From Pleurodeles waltl (Eukaryota > Chordata > Amphibia > Caudata > Salamandridae): a stretch of 64,000 nucleotides of DNA. Under the pieces are notes generated by a model. That model saw only the letters and a program-made list of their open reading frames with translations. It was not told the origin of the DNA and did no database searches. A program made the translations under genes and the position numbers. The stretch spans positions 664,668,575-664,732,574 of the forward strand of contig NC_090451.1 in assembly GCF_031143425.1 (NCBI RefSeq), given 5' to 3'. Below, one piece after another: positions 13,162 to 25,700 of this stretch; position 1 is the first letter of the stretch, and each line of letters opens with the position of its first letter.

Positions 13162-14354
13162 TGTGAGAAAGTAGCCTCTTTCTAGCATGGTTACCCCCAT
13201 TTTTGGCCTGTTTGACAGTGTGTTTTGACTGTTTCACTGGGATCCTGCTAGTCAGGACCCTGGTGCTTATGGTCTGTGCCCTACATGTCAGTCTGTTTCA
13301 CTGTTTTCTTCAGTATGCTTGACTGTGTCACTGGACCTGTTGATCAGAACTCCAGTGCTTATGCTCTCTCTGGTTCCAAATGTGTACTTACATACTGGTA
13401 ACCCAGTATTCCACTCCAAATTGGTATACTGGACCCCCCTTAGAAATCCCTAGTATATGCTACCTAGGTACCCAGGGCATTGGGGTTCCAGGAGATCTTT
13501 ATGGGCTGCAGTTTTATTTTGCCACCCATAAGGAACTCACACAAACACTTCTTCAGGACTGCCATTGCAGCCTGAGTGAAATAGTGTAAGCACTATTTCA
13601 CAGCCATTTTCACTGCACCAGGTAACTTAGGAGTCACCTATATGTCTAACCTTCAGACCCTGAAGGTTAGGTGCATATTACCAGTATGTGAGGCCACCCC
13701 TTCACTAGCAGAGTTGCCCCCATGTTGTCCAGGCCCATTTTCCCAGGTGCACTACATATAGGTCAATACATATATGTAACTTTGCAATGGTAACTCCGAA
13801 CATGGCCATGTAAGGTGTCTAGCAACTGGGAAGTGTAACCCCATACTGATTCTAGTATTTGGGGGACAATTCCATGCACTCTGGGGGCTCTACTATGGAC
13901 CCCTAGTACTGCCATACCAGCCTTCTGAGGTTTCCACTGCAACCTCAGCTGCTGTCACCTCCCAGACAGGCTTCTGCCCTCCTGGGGCTTGGGCAGCCCA
14001 ATCCCATGAAGGCAAAACATAGCATTTCCTTTGGGACAGTGGTGTTACACCCTCTCCCTTTGGAAATAGGTGTCACAGGCATGGGAGAGGTTTCCTCCCA
14101 GAGCCTCTGGAAGTGCTTTGAAGGGCACAGATGGTGCCCTCCTTGCATAATCCAGTCTACACTGGTTCAGGGACCCCCCCAGTACCTGCTCTGGCGTGAA
14201 ATTGGACAAAGGAAAGGGGAGTGACTACTCCCCTGTCCAACACCACCCCTGGGGTGGTGCCCAGAGCTCCACCAGAGTGTCCCTGGGTTTTGTCATCTTG
14301 GATTCCCAGGTGGTGGAATACTCTGGGAGCATCTGAGTGGCCAGTACCAGCAGG

Positions 14355-14426
14355 TGACGTCAGAGACCCCTCCTGATAGGTCCTTACCTGATAAGGTAGC
14401 TAATCCCCCTCCGAGGGCTATTTAAG
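14355..14426 (+). promoter_or_regulatory. CRE plus TATA-like box inside LTR-like copy A
   Basis: Palindromic TGACGTCA at 14355-14362 and TATTTAAG at 14419-14426. Both positions are conserved in copy B (62574 and 62649). Confidence 0.55.
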
Positions 14427-15665
14427 GTCTGTCCTGTGGGTGTTTCCTCAGATTCGGATTGCAAGACTCCAGCAGGACCCCTCTGCAGCCTTTGCTTCAA
14501 CTTATACTGTCGGATCAACCGCAGAGCTGCTCCAGGAACTCTACAACTTGCAACAAAGTATCCAAGGCGACTACTGCAACTCTGTAACTCCAGCTCCTGC
14601 CAGCAACTGTTACAGTTTCCAGGTCGTTCATCCACAGAGGACTGCCTGTCTTCAGCCTGCACCAGAAGAATTGAAGGAATCTTAAGTGGAGTGACAGTCA
14701 CTTCCCTGCTTCAGCAGGCACCTCTCTGCAGCAACAACTGGTATACTGGGTCCCCTCTCCTGATGACGAGCGTGGATCCTGGAACACAGGTGGTGGCCTA
14801 AAGTGACTCTGACTGTCCAAAGATCCAGCTGTCCAAATTTGGTGGAGGTAAGAGCTTGCCTCCTCTTGCCAGACAGTAACCCTGTGCACTGCGTGTTTTG
14901 CAGCTCCCAGGGCTTCTGTGCGCTTTTCCAAGAATTCCTTTGTACACTGCCTAAGCCAGGTCCCCAGTACTCCATCCTGCGACACTCAGCTCCTTGAGTT
15001 GTTCGGCAGCGTGGGATCCCTTAGTGTAGTGTTGCAACAATCACCATTTGCAACTGCTTTGTCCCTGTGTTTTGGAACTCCAGTGGGTGCTGCCTAGTCT
15101 TCTGAAGGCTCTCAGCACAGCCTGCATTCACCTTCTCGATATGGGACATCTCCTGCACCAAGCAGGACCCCACAGCTGTCTTCTTTGGTGCATTTCTGAC
15201 TTTTTCTTCCAACCAGAGGTTTCACTTTTGCACCTTCATTCGGGTTAGCAGGGGCTCCTGTTCTCACTGGTCTGTTCAGCGGTTCTTGGACTTTGTCTCC
15301 TCTCTCCACAGGTCTTCAGGTCCAGGAATCCATTGTTGGTGTCTTGCACACTTGCTTGGTTTTTGCATTATTCTTTATCACAACTTCTAGTGTGTTTTAG
15401 GAAACTTGCTGTACTTTACTCCTGGGCTCTGGGGTGGGGTATTTTACTTACCTTTGGTGTTTTCTTACACTCCCAGCACCCCTCTACACACTACACTTGC
15501 CTAGGTGGGAAACCGACATTCGCATTCCACTATTTTAGTATATGGTTTGTGTGATTGTCACTGTTTTATAACTGTTTATTTGGGGTACTAGAGTATATTT
15601 TGTGTATAATACTTCCCTCCTAAGGGAGTATAGCCTCTAAGATATATTTTGCATTGTTTCACTAA

Positions 15666-15671
15666 AATAAA
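15666..15671 (+). terminator. AATAAA near the 3' end of LTR-like copy A
   Basis: Canonical hexamer within the last 65 bases of the repeat. Copy B leaves the window before the matching position. Confidence 0.45.
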
Positions 15672-15728
15672 GTACCATAACTGGACCTGGTATAAGGTGT
15701 AGGTACCCACTACAAACCAGGCCAGCCT

Positions 15729-15780
15729 CTCTCTCTCTCTCTCACACTAACACACACACACTAACACACACACACTCTAA

Positions 15781-15826
<46 letters not shown>

Positions 15827-15850
15827 CTCTCTCTCTCTCTCTCTCTCTCT
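15729..15850. repeat. CT/CA microsatellite
   Basis: (CT)n, then CACACTAACACACA-type units, then a long (CT)n interrupted by TTTTCT. It directly abuts the 3' end of the LTR-like repeat. Confidence 0.95.
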
Positions 15851-16399
15851 ATTTTACACCAAGGCTGATTTATTTTGATTTTCTCCAACTTAAAACTTCA
15901 AAACAACATATTGGTGGGGTTTCACTTTCCCGATTTTATTTCTAAATGTCTTATATCCTCCCAAACGCTTCCATGATAGCATTGGACTGTGATTATTATG
16001 GTATCGGCACACTAATAATGTGCGAACTGAGTCACCAATTCACTGCGTATTACAATGATAAAGCCCAAATACCCCTTAGATAACCAGTAGGCCCCAATTA
16101 CATCAATACTATTTATATAGACTTTATGAATCTCAGGCTTCACATTGATGTTATTATATGTGAACCCCAAATCTACTTAAAACTACGGTCTAGCCCGTCT
16201 GAATCCCATTTATTGTATTAACAACCAACCATATAAGCGGATATGCAGGGTGACGGATGCCAAAATCCATCCGCTGACCAATACCGTGTATTTTTTAATA
16301 TATATTCTAGGACTTAATGTCCTTATTAGAGACTCATAAACCACCCATTTTGGCATCCTAAACTTATTTTATACACACACCTAATATAACTAGAATAAA

Positions 16400-16689
16400 C
16401 GTGTTTTTAGTTTCCGCCCACTGTCACCCATGTTCCGCCCTCTCAGACTCCGCCTCCTCTACATCCCGCCTCCAACGGCTCTGACTACAACGGAGGAAAC
16501 GACTCTCCATAACGACAGCCAATAATAGTAGGAATTCGACAGTCCGTGGCTATAATTGGTTGTAGGGAAAGCAGTGACAGGCTGACGGGCGAATCAGACG
16601 CTCAATCAGTCCCTTTTCCGCTAGGAACCTTGCGGCCTAGTGCCGCAGCCACTGCGTCTCGCGGTTAGTGCTGATACGCGGCCGACGCG
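16400..16689 (+). promoter_or_regulatory. Probable MSTO1 promoter and 5' UTR
   Basis: CG dinucleotides become dense toward 16620-16780, in contrast to the flanks. There is a CCAAT at about 16519 and an inverted one (ATTGG) near 16555, and several CCGCC/CGCCTCC motifs at 16425-16480. No TATA box is seen. This fits a housekeeping CpG promoter. An in-frame TGA at 16672 precedes the ATG, so translation cannot begin further upstream in this exon. Confidence 0.6.
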
Positions 16690-16773
16690 ATGGCCCGCGC
16701 GCACAGGGAGGTGCTCACCCTCCAGCTCGGGCACTACGCCAACTGCGTGGGGACTCACTGGTGGAATGCGCAG
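16690..16773 (+). CDS. MSTO1: MSTO1 exon 1 (coding part)
   Basis: 28 codons, starting [13 protein letters not shown] and ending HWWNAQ. Donor GTGAGG, phase 0. The ATG has G at -3 and +4. Confidence 0.95.
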
Positions 16774-19700
16774 GTGAGGGGGTTCGTGGGAGGAGGGGTA
16801 CATCAGAACAATGTATTCTTCAGCCAATAGAAGAAGGAGTTAACGGAGCAGCCAATAGCACGAGAGATCTTTCAGGAAGGGATTATGAAGCGGCAGGGTG
16901 GCTGGCCAATAGGAAACAAGCATTGGTAAAGCCAATAGGTCGTGCGTTGTCAGTGCTTGTTTTGCTTGATCATGTTTTTTTTTTTTTTTGCAAACGTTTA
17001 TTGCCGGATCCTTATCAATCATAAAAAAGATATTGGGGTTTGGCTGTAAGCATACAAACCTCTTTTATCATGGACGCTTAGCTTGCGAAAGGGCAGATTA
17101 CGGTTACTCATAGTAAAGTTGTGTGTGATGTGAGATGATCCACTGCCCCATGCTGTAAAGCTTTTGTTGGCGTGAGGGTTACAGTAACAAACCAATAGTT
17201 AGAGATGGCTGAAATACCCTAGAAATATGCATAAACATATAATTTTAGTAGAATCAAAAGGTCTTGACTAAAGCCAGGCATAAATAAACATTGATAAACC
17301 AATAGTTCTCTCCTTCGGGACCTCTTGACCAGGGGCGGCTCCTCCATTAGGGTTTACAAGGAAACAATAATAAACAGTTTTTATTATCGTTTCCTTATGG
17401 CGGGGCCACAGGGGTGTGTGTTTGGCCAGCCATCTAGGGCTGGCCAAACACACATTCGCATTAGGCTTTCTCCAGACCAGCAACACGTGTTGCTGGGCTG
17501 GAGAGAGCCTGCACAGGCTCCCATCCTGCCTGGGAGCGCCCAGCCAATCCTGACGCTGTTCTGAGCAGCGCCAGGATTGGCCGCAGGGCAGGCTGGGAGT
17601 CTTTGCCTGCAGCCTGCAAGTGTCAGAGGAGAGGAGCGGCGCAATGGAGGAGGTAAGTGTTTTTTTTAATGTAATGTTTATACCCACCAGACCCTCCCTT
17701 CCGCGCCACTTTTGCACACGAGCCGCGACTGCTACTACCATTGTCAATGTTTGTTTTTAGCTATGCTGCGCTGCATGCCTAAATAACGGGGAAAAAAGCC
17801 TCTGACAATCTGAGTTGGATCAGCAAATAAAAATAAAAGAATGTGCGAAAGTGTGTTTTTTTTGGAGTGCGGGTTGGGGAGTAAAAAAGAAGGCGTTGTT
17901 ACGCAGGACATAGTTGGGATCCCCAGGGTGGAGGAAGCAACGGGTGTAAGAAAGGGAGGGGTAGGTGGGGAAGCGATGGAAGCAGCATCAGGGGTGGGCA
18001 CTGGGAGGACCATTAATAAAAAATAATAATAGTAATACAAAATATAAACTTACCTTTTCCGCCTCATGCTCCTCTTTTGCTAGTCTCCCAGCATTCCCTG
18101 GGACACCAGCACAGGTTCCACCACGTAATCCTGGTGCTGTTCTCATGCTATACCTGGCAATCAATCAATCAGAGCATTTGTAAAGTGCACTACGCACCTG
18201 TGAGGGTCACAAGGCGCTGATGGGGGGGAGGGTGCTACTGCTCAAACAGCCATGGCTTGAGGTGTCTCCTGAAGGTAAGTAGGTACTGTGTCTGTCGCAG
18301 GAGGGTGGGGAGAGTGTTCCATGTCTTGGCGGCGAGGTGGGAGAACAATCTGCCACCGGTGGTTGTTCTGCGGATGCGTGGGACGGTGGCGAGGGCTAGG
18401 TCAGCGGAGCGAAGCTGCCACGTCAGGATATAGAAGGAGAGCCGTCTGTTGAGGTATTCTGGTCCGGTGTTGTGCAGTGCCTTGTGAGGGTGGGTGAGGA
18501 GTCTGAACATGATTCTCTTGTTGACGGGGAGCCATTGTAGGTCTCTCAGGTTGTCTGTGATGTGGCAGTGCTGGGGGATGCTCAGGATGAGGCGTTCTGA
18601 ATGCGTTGCCGTCTTTGCTGGAGCATGGCCGTGGTTCCTGCGTAGAGGGCCTTGCCATAGTCCAGTTTGCTGCTTACGAGGGCTTGGGTGATCGTCCTAG
18701 TTGCAGTGGGGATCCATTTGTAGATCTTCCGAAGCATACGGAGGGTGTTGAAGCAGGAGGAAGAGATGGTGTTGACTTGCTGGGTCATTGATAGTGATGA
18801 GTCCAGGATGAATCCCAAGTTGCATGCGTGGTTGGTGCAGTTCCCAGTGTGGCAGGCCACCAGGAGTCGTCCCTTGCGGAGGGGGTGGAACTGAGGATGA
18901 GCACCACAGTTTTGTCGGAATTCAGTTTCAGGCAGCTGTTCTTCATCCATTCGGCGATGGCCTTCATTCCTTCGTGGAGGTTGGTTTTGGCGATGGCAGG
19001 GTCCTTGGTGAGGGAGAGGATCAGCTGGGTGTCATTGGCGTATGAGACGATGTTGAGATTGTGAGCTTGGGTCATGTTTGCGAGCAGAGCCATGTAGATG
19101 TTAAAGAGGGTCTGGCTGAGGGACAATCCCTGGGGTACGCCGCAGTTGATTTTGGTGTCTTCAGAGCGGAATGGAGGGAGGCGGACTCTCTGAGTTCTGT
19201 CGGTGAGGAAGGAGGTGATCCAGTCCAGGGCTCTGTTGTGGATCCTTGCGTCGTTGAGGCATATGCGTAGGGTGTGGTGGCACAGTATTGAACGCAGCTG
19301 AGAGGTCCAGGAGGACGAGGGCTGCGGTTTTGCCCTTGTCAATTATGGTCTTGATATCGTCAGTGGCGGCAATGAGGGCAGTTTTGGTGCTGTGGTTGCT
19401 GTGGAATCCAGATTGTGAGGGGTCCAGAGTGTTGGTCTCCTCGAGGAAACGGGTCAGTTGTTTGTTGACAATTTTCTCTATGACTTTTGCTAGGAAGGGG
19501 AGCAGGGAGATGGGCCGGAAGTTCTTGAGGTCCTTTGGGTCTTCCTTGGGTTTCTTGAGGAGGGCGTTGATCTCGGTGTGTTTCCAGCTCTCTGGGAAGG
19601 CGGCAGTCTCGAAGGAATGGCCTGGGTGGATTGGCCTGCCGCTCAGGCACTGCGTTGGAGTCTGTGCAGTTTCTCCAACCTGGCTGTGTAACACAGCCTA

Positions 19701-22700
19701 GTTGGAGAAACCTAAGACGCCCGGCTAAACTAACGTGCACTGACTCCACTCCCCCGTCCCATGGACCAGACCTGGCCCTCCCTTCACATGCTGGCTCACC
19801 TGAGCTAGCAGCTGAAAAATTAAAAGAAATATTGTTTTATTTTTCAGCTGCTGGTTCCTAGCCAGTGGGGCGACTGCTTCGCCATTGCAAAGCAGCCGCC
19901 TCTGGATGGAAGCAACACAGGGGGTGGTGCAGAAAGCATTGGGTATCAATTCTGATCTCTAAATTCCATTCACAGTGGTCATAGACGGAGGGTACCAGTG
20001 GGGGAAAGCAACATGAGAGGTCGGGTGTGGTGGGGGAATGGGCAAAAGAACAACATACATTGAGCGGTGGAGATGCACACAGGTGAGAAAGCAGCAATGT
20101 AGGATACAAGTAAGAGCAACATGGAGGGGGGGCGTGGAGAAGCACACAGGTGACCGAGAAAGACAGGGGACAAGGGGAGAAATGTAAATACAGGAAACAG
20201 CTGGAAAATACCTGCCCTTTCAAGGAGTGCTTAGTCGTAAATAATTAGTGTTTGAAAATCAAGCAGTAGAAGCATAGAAGCCAGGTACTCGAAAGAGATG
20301 GTAAAAAGGATATATTCTAAGGGAGTGACAAACACTAGAGTGATAAGCTGGAGCACCAATACGAAATGGGCAAATGAGAATAACTGGAAAGCCAACCAGT
20401 GATAAGCAGTGGGCGGGCTGCAAACCCTTGTATGTACTTGGTAAGCCAAATTCGTCCCACAAAAGACAGCGCACAAGCAGTCTGGTAGCCTTGGTTGAAA
20501 AGGGGAGAGAGAGCAACAAATGAAATTCACACTGGAGCCAGGAACATTTGCCAGCTTTGATTTAACAAATTAATGCAGAGCTCGCAAGTTTTGAAAATTC
20601 TTGCAAGTGAGAATCAACAGAATGTGACGTCAAGCAAACTGACAACGGAGGCAACATGGAAATTATCATCTTAAATGAAAATACAAAGCAAATGTAAAAT
20701 TGATAGAATTACACCAGAACTTCACTAGAATAGACAAACAACTGACAAAATTATGCTGAGTGGCACTTCAATCTGACTAAAGAGGCTGCTCCCTTCAAAT
20801 GAAGGAGTCTGTAGGAGGGCTTCCACAGAGGTGTGGTTCCTTCCTGAAGCTTTTGCAGTTTTCAGGAACCACTTAGGGCCATATGTACGAACACTTTTTC
20901 CCATAGACACAGAATTGGTAAAAACCGTTGCTACGTTTGGCCCTTAGTACCATGGAGAGCTCTCAACAGAGGTGCATTTAGAGTTCAGGCTCTAGCCCTT
21001 GCCTGCAGGTGCGACGTTTAGGCTGACTTGAGATCTTAACCCGGCCGCCATATGTCGACTCTGTAGCTTTGATGAAAAGTGGTGTGGGGGTGTTTGGTGA
21101 CCCCGGAGAAGAGCTAATTTAGTTTTGGGGAATCTGAATAACAGGGCCTTTCCTACAGTGAAGGGACTATGGCTTGCATTAGTGCTCCGATGGGAGCCAA
21201 CAACAAACAAGGCCATTAGAGTGGGCAACCTGGAAGCACATTAATGTGAGAAGGCAGCAGAGAAACATATTGAGAGGCCATTTAAAAAAAAATGCTGGTT
21301 TCAGGACATTGGCATCATTTGTTCTTTGTGGCTGGAGTTAGGATATGGGAAACTAATATATATCCTATGAAGCAGGGGCTCATAGGAGCAATAGCAGATA
21401 CGTATTGTGTTGGCTGTGGTCATTTTCCTGAGCTGATTTCCTATCATCGTGCAAAGGTTGTGCCATGGCAAGGCATAAGGACTTCTTTTCTGTTAGGTAG
21501 GGACTGGCTGCTGATGTTTGGCCTTAGAGGCAAAAGCCAATGTCAGTGTAGAAGCTGGAGCTGTGTGTCAGGTGAGGTTGATGTACTTGTGATGAAGCAA
21601 TTGTTAATGCATGTATCTTCTCTGCAGGATGCTGCCCTGTGCGGTGACTCTCAGGCCAAGCAGAGAGACCCTGAGATCTGCCATGATGTCATGTTCAGAG
21701 TTGGAGTGTCTGCCAGCGGGAAGGAGACCTACACCCCCCGCCTGATCCTCATGGACCTGAAAGGTATCTGTGGCCATTATGCATGTAAGCCTTGGCGCAA
21801 CATTGTCACAAACACACCACGGCGGAGTAAACAAGGCACTTTTTTTTCACATACATGCCTTCTCCGTGGCTCCCATCACTCACACCACTTCAAGGGACTG
21901 CGTAACGCAGCAACACTGTTGAAGGTTCGTCACACAAACTAAATTGAAAGAACATTTACACACTAATGGTAACTTCGGTGTCACAAACCCACAGCTGTGG
22001 ATCCGGTTGATGCACAGTGTGGTACACACACACACACCACTCTAGTGGCTGCCCTGTGACCAGCCCACTACGCAAGTGAGAATTTGTCTTTTTCACTTCC
22101 TACAAGAGGTCAAATATTACAAATTGGATTAGAAACCGGGGAGCTCCAGTATGGGAAGCAGGGACCGGGACCCCTGGAACTATGCAAACCTGCAGCCTTT
22201 TCTGTATAATTATGGGTGTGCCGTATTTGCCACTTAATTCATCAACTGTTGCATATTCTGTATATTTTAACAAAAAATGTCTTTATCTCAAACGGATCAA
22301 GATCAAAAGTTAATGAAAATGTGACATCGTGTTCCCGCACAGTGGAAGACCTTTTGAAAAGGTTGTCTGGTCTCCTAGAGTTGTTTATTGCTCCGTGTGA
22401 GAGTTAAACTGATACTAATGAGATATTTTTCCTAGACAGTGTTAACATGTGAATAAATTATGAAATAGTGAAGTAATACTATCACAAAATGTGCCGACTT
22501 CTGCTGCATAATATGCCTTTTTTTGCTGCATAAATTGGTCCTCCGCTGCCACTACTCCCAGTGGACCCTGTTACTGATATGCACTGGTAGTGAGCTCCCG
22601 CTCACCCTCTGACCCACCCTGTGTTCTCTGCTGCAGGAAGCTTGAACTCCCTGAGTCAAGAAGGAAGCATGTCTCTGTTTGCAGATGACAAAGCAGAAGA

Positions 22701-25700
22701 GAAGGCCAGCCAGGTGGATACATGGTGAGATACCACTGCTTTCTATATTATTGGATTAGTCGTTCCTACTGCACACTCCACAGACTGAGCCGACTGTAGG
22801 CACTTAAATGGTAGGATTCCCCAATTCAGTTTTACTCTCTTATCAGCACCTGAAGGGTGAAAGGGTTTGAAGCCTTGCCCAGATCTCAGCTGGGAAAAGC
22901 AAGTTGGGCAGGGATCTCTACAGCAGGCAGACAACCGTGTAGGCCTCTGCAAGGGTGCAAGTTTACCATTGTCCTCTTAGTGTGTGCCTTAGGTCACAGA
23001 TTACTTCCTCTCTGAAGAGTGATTTGGATCATTCCAGTTCCACTAACTTACCTGACAACTGCATTGCCTCAGTGACCTGTGAGGCGTGACACCGTATTGA
23101 GCTAAACCCCACCCTTTTTCACATGTACTTAATTGTCTCCAATGCCCTATTTTTGAATGAAATAACCTTCACCCTCGACTAATTTTTTTATTATTTTTTT
23201 GATGGTGTACAGCCCCATGACACAATGAGAATGATGTTTGTGGGTGCGGTGTGGGTATACCTTATATTTTGCCACAGTGCAGCACATGGCACTCATTCTC
23301 ACCTCTAGGAACCTTAAAGCACCATGCCGCGGATGCCCATGAGTGCTTGCTCACCCAGCTGCAAGAGTGATCTATGTCCTGCAGGGGTTACACGGCTGAA
23401 AAATGCCAAATTAGAGCCCATAGATTGATGGAGGAGTTTTACAGTCATTAAAGTGCTGAGAGGTGGTGGGGTGGATGTGGGCTTGGGGTGTGGTTTGAAA
23501 TGGAACGAATCATAGTTAGCAACATTTTCTGAAGCCACTGCATGGGGATACATTGTAAAATGTAATTTTAATATGTATGTTGTGGCAAGTATATAGACAA
23601 AAATGAGCCATTAGTGAAGTTAAGTTTATGGAAATCATTCTGCAGGAGTAAGTGTGGAAATGTTACTTAGCCAATCAAAATTCGCATTTACGTCATTTTT
23701 TGGATGTTGCTTAGGGCAGGTGCAAGCTGGGACAAATGTTCACAAAACTAGTGTTGACAAGTGTGATGGAGAGCATATCTGATGCATGACGAAGTCTCCG
23801 GAAGACTCTGTGAGTTCCCGGTGAATGCCTGTGTTCCTGGGGCCTGCGTGACTCCCCTGCAAGATGTTGGAGTTAGGAAAGCACTATGGGGAGAGTATTG
23901 AATGGTTTTGGTTAGATACTGCAGATGGAGGCAAACGGAGAGTATTCTGTACCATGTGAGATGTGCTGTGAGGCAAAATATACTCCTAGAGCAGTGGTTC
24001 CCAACCTTTTCACTTCTGTGGACCCCTACTTAATCAATACTGGAACCCGGGGACCGCCACTGATTCATTATTGGAATCCGGGGATCCCCAACTAAATCAT
24101 TGCTGAAAGTTGGGGGCCTAATCTGTTAATATTATTTAATTTTCTAAGCAGTTGCGGACCCCCTGGGGTTCGCGGACCACTGGTTGGGAACCACTGTCCT
24201 AGAGAACCTACCCTAGGTGTCCATGGTCTTTTGTCATCAGTTCATACTGCTGTCAGTGATGCTGAGACAGCCACACAAAGGGTAAAATGGGCCACAATGG
24301 AGAATCTAAGAGACTCAGAGTTTGACACTTAAGTATCTCGGGGAAGATTTGGTAGTCTATTAACACGTGTGGTAGTTCCAGTAATTTTATGGGCCTCCCA
24401 GAGGTTGTGTGGGCCTTTGAAGGACTGTGTGAGTTTGAAGGTGATGTTGTGGTCCTCTACAACTAACAACAGAATCCCCTAAAGGCTGAGCTGGTGTTTT
24501 GACGAGTCTGTGTCTGTTTCAGGCAGGGCATCGTGACAACCCACCAAGAGGAGCCTTATGAGACAAACCCGTTCCTGCAAGACCTCACAAAGCTCGAGGT
24601 AAGACGCCAAGGTTTGTTCTGAACCCTGGGGTTGACTAAAGGCACGGGGCAACAATAGAGGCCAGAGGGATGATGAGGAGGGCATCAGGGAGTGGGGTTT
24701 TCAAAATTTGTGTTGAAAAAAGCTGTTTAAAAGCCAACCTGATTCATGCTGTTAAAATGAAGTCGGAGTTAAGAAATGCATAGCTAGCTTTAAATTAAAA
24801 TTGATATGATAACTGCTATTACCAACAGAAAAGAACAACAAATGAACTTTATGGGCATGCTCTAATGGGTGGTCTTCACACCTATCTCTTGACCTTTGGA
24901 TCCCAACCTAAAATGGCAGGCAGGATCTAGGCTAACAATGACTGTTGTGCTTATTTTAGCAGGGTGACAGATTGAACAACACAATCCTGACACCGAGATC
25001 ATCTGCTGAAGGTAACTCTGTGTTTGTTTTTCAACTTTTCCATCGTCCCACCGCCTACTAGGGTGATATGCCGAAGGAGTAATCGTAGTGAGGGTATAGT
25101 TGGGGCAACCTTGAACTCAGTAAATGAGGAGTGTACAGTAATATTCTTAAGCTATGTAGTGCTATATAAATGATAAATATGGAGTAACTATGTATTCAGC
25201 AAATCCGAAAATCATTTGTGTCCTGCGAGGGATATAGTAAGTGCTGTATAAACAACCATGCAGTGCGCAGTGCATGTGCCATATGTTAAATTATTGAAAG
25301 CCGATGACCCAGGTGCCTTATTTATCTGATCATAAAGTGGGATTATGCTTGCTGCCAAAAAAATAGTGAAGACTAAATGGACAAAAAAAACATTCTAATG
25401 TGATTCAGTCTTGGAAAAAAGTCAAGCAGGAAAAAAAACCTTGATGCATTTTATGTTAAAAACCGCATCAATTGTGGACGGAATTTAAAATAGAGTCAAA
25501 AGCCAAGTAATTTACAAGTATTTTTGAAAAGTGACGACTATGAACTAAAAAGACTGTTTTTTAATTCTTAAAACGCATCACATTTTGTTACAAAAGAACT
25601 TAAAATTGTATTTAGGCTGTTGTTGTCAGCTTTGTATTTCTGTCGTAAACAAAAGCTGCAAGGAGTAAATGGGGGGCCAAAACGTAATTAAAAAAATAAG

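Larger units (their letters stand above)
13162..15728 (+). mobile_element. 2.57-kb LTR-like repeat, copy A
   Basis: It starts TGTGAGAAAGTAGCCTCTTT, the same start as the copy at 61271, and the two align over at least 2.5 kb with moderate divergence. It has no long coding frame. It carries a CRE-type TGACGTCA at 14355, a TATTTAAG box at 14419 and an AATAAA at 15666, in the order expected for a promoter plus poly(A) signal within an LTR. It ends near ACCAGGCCAGCC and runs into a CT microsatellite, so the true terminus and any target duplication are obscured. The alternative is a non-autonomous element of another class. No partner LTR or gag/pol lies near it, so it is best called solo. Confidence 0.7.
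16774..21627. other. MSTO1 intron 1 (4,854 bp)
   Basis: Holds an AACAAGCATTGG motif (16914), a T-run near 16977, and GC-rich palindrome-bearing sequence at 17330-17640. It also contains an L2-like LINE on the minus strand and a 68-bp MITE, each annotated separately. The remainder looks unremarkable. Confidence 0.8.

Noticed and set aside
15729..15850. Possible CRISPR-like or tandem array
   Set aside because: Simple dinucleotide microsatellite; the genome is eukaryotic and there are no spacer-like units.
17642..17660. ATGGAGGAG followed by GTAAGTG, looking like a first exon and donor
   Set aside because: Inside repeat-like GC-rich sequence of MSTO1 intron 1, with no matching upstream promoter or downstream exon. 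Probably part of a repeat.
21292..21942. 216-codon open frame on + strand spanning MSTO1 exon 2
   Set aside because: Only 21628-21763 is coding-conserved. The rest is intron read through the acceptor and donor.
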